A stretch of 14,162 nt of DNA from Desulfobacterales bacterium (GTDB taxonomy: Bacteria; Desulfobacterota; Desulfobacteria; Desulfobacterales; C00003106). Shown piece after piece: positions 13,317 through 14,162 of the stretch. The notes beneath the pieces are model-generated. The model saw only the letters and a list, made by a program, of their open reading frames with translations. It ran no database searches and was not told where the DNA came from. Position numbers and translations under genes: made by a program. The stretch is taken from contig DAOVGD010000011.1 in NCBI GenBank assembly GCA_030672555.1, positions 1 to 14,162 on the forward strand. The letters are read 5' to 3'. Numbering within the stretch: the stretch's first letter is position 1; every line of letters begins with the position of its first letter.

Positions 13317-14162
13317 CTACGGCGCTGGCACAGAGATCGGCATCCCCAAAATCGGCCAGATTACTCCGACGCACAGAGCCACAACGGCCATCAATATGAC
13401 ACTGGCCGGAAGGCCGTAGAGAAAGAATTCGCCTGTGCTAAACTGCTTTGAATCATACGCTATGGCGTTCGGGGCCGCGCCCACCAGCAAGAGGAAGGGC
13501 ATACCCGCTGTTACCAGTGATGCAAAGAGGATCACCTCTCCGGCCACTCCCAGATAAGGAGCGATCACCAGGGCCACAGGAAGGGAGATGGCAATAGCAG
13601 CCACGTTCATGATAAAGTTGGTCATAATCATGACAAAAAAGGCGATACTCATGACAAATACAAACCCGGGGGATTCCTGGAACATCACCAGCCAGTTCAC
13701 CGCCATCCATTTGGCAGCGCCCGTTTCCCAGAGGCAAAAACCGATGCTCATGGCCCCGGCAAAGAGCAATATAATATTCCAGGGAATCGCTTCCAGATCC
13801 TTAACATCCAAAATTTTTACGAGGAAAAATACAACGGTGGAAAGCAAAACAATCGCTGTTTTATGAAACACTCTCAACTCCGGCATAAAGGACCGCAGCC
13901 CGAGGAAGATGATCACCGCAACGACAATGAGTATGGCTAAAATCTCATCCTTGGTAATCTTTCCCAATTCGGCATTCAGTTGTTTCGCCTTTTCCCTGAG
14001 GCCGGGGATCGTCTTTTTCTCCGGTTTAAAAAAGATCATGAAAAATCCCCAGAGTAAAAAGGTCATCAGCCACCCCGGGATCATCATGTAGTAGGTCAGT
14101 TGAAAAAAGGTTATATCCCTACCCATGATATCGTTAAAAAACCCGATGGCCACAGCGCCGCG
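13317..14162 (-). CDS. C-terminal part of a DASS/SLC13-type sodium:anion symporter (5' end outside window)
   Basis: The frame is open to the right edge and ends at TAG 13319-13317, giving about 281 residues of a polytopic inner-membrane protein. It begins in a loop like the DASS region after the first substrate motif (GFFNDIMGRDITFFQLTYYM). Several hydrophobic spans follow, then the second repeat with LLFAGAMSIGFCLWETGA, MIMTNFIMNVAAIAISLP and MPFLLLVGAAPNAIAYDS. The GAAPNAIAY part fits the DASS consensus. The usual SNT substrate/sodium motif is MNV here, so the transported anion may be unusual. Typical family members are about 450-550 residues, so roughly 200 or more residues lie beyond the edge. 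A GTG at 14153 is internal and not a start. Family substrates include dicarboxylates and sulfate; which applies here cannot be told. It ends about 140 bases before the LCIB-like gene, so the two could be co-transcribed. Confidence 0.8.
   Translation of the reverse strand, partial: RGAVAIGFFNDIMGRDITFFQLTYYMMIPGWLMTFLLWGFFMIFFKPEKKTIPGLREKAKQLNAELGKITKDEILAILIVVAVIIFLGLRSFMPELRVFHKTAIVLLSTVVFFLVKILDVKDLEAIPWNIILLFAGAMSIGFCLWETGAAKWMAVNWLVMFQESPGFVFVMSIAFFVMIMTNFIMNVAAIAISLPVALVIAPYLGVAGEVILFASLVTAGMPFLLLVGAAPNAIAYDSKQFSTGEFFLYGLPASVILMAVVALCVGVIWPILGMPISVPAP

Overview
The window reads as chromosomal DNA of a Gram-negative anaerobe, most likely a deltaproteobacterium (Desulfobacterota). This rests on gene content (dCache and PAS histidine kinases, PEP-synthase-like dikinases, a stand-alone receiver) and on the many intergenic repeat hairpins. 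It is an inference from style, since no rRNA or other marker gene is present. Except for a partial gene tail at 3-242 (+), every gene lies on the minus strand, so transcription runs from high to low coordinates.

In transcription order: (1) the C-terminal part of a DASS/SLC13-type anion transporter (13317 to past 14162). (2) A 382-residue protein whose N-terminal third carries the Cys...His...Cys pattern of the LCIB-like (theta/beta-type) carbonic anhydrase fold (12026-13174). (3) A probable operon behind a sigma70-like promoter near 11776-11807: a small zinc-ribbon protein (11438-11758), a two-CBS-domain protein (10893-11381) and a large PEP-synthase-like dikinase, here called dikinase 2 (8243-10837). 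(4) A signalling block: a cytoplasmic histidine kinase with an N-terminal Rossmann NAD(P)-type domain (6601-8091), a membrane dCache-PAS histidine kinase (4158-6470) and a stand-alone CheY-like receiver (3481-3894). (5) A second PEP-synthase-like dikinase, dikinase 1 (646-3234), convergent with the tail gene at the left edge.

The most interesting biology is the pairing of dikinases and signalling. Both dikinases keep the ATP-grasp-like N-terminal domain and the swivelling phospho-histidine domain of PEP synthase. Both have lost the C-terminal PEP/pyruvate barrel and carry the same unrecognised domain of about 260 residues instead. A CBS protein encoded directly upstream of dikinase 2 recalls phenylphosphate synthase of anaerobic phenol degraders, which has two PEP-synthase-like subunits plus a CBS activator. 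Here the two catalytic parts would be fused. The two histidine kinases share an almost duplicated catalytic core but have different sensors, one extracytoplasmic and one intracellular and NAD-like. They probably converge on the one receiver. The phosphoryl acceptor of the dikinases cannot be read from the window.

Most intergenic gaps hold repeats: degenerate 7-bp-period arrays in inverted pairs, G/C-rich CCCTCACCC-type hairpins, a composite inverted-repeat element whose end contains the stop codon of dikinase 1, and perfect hairpins at 3290-3311 and 8164-8199. No tRNA, rRNA, CRISPR array or transposase gene was seen.
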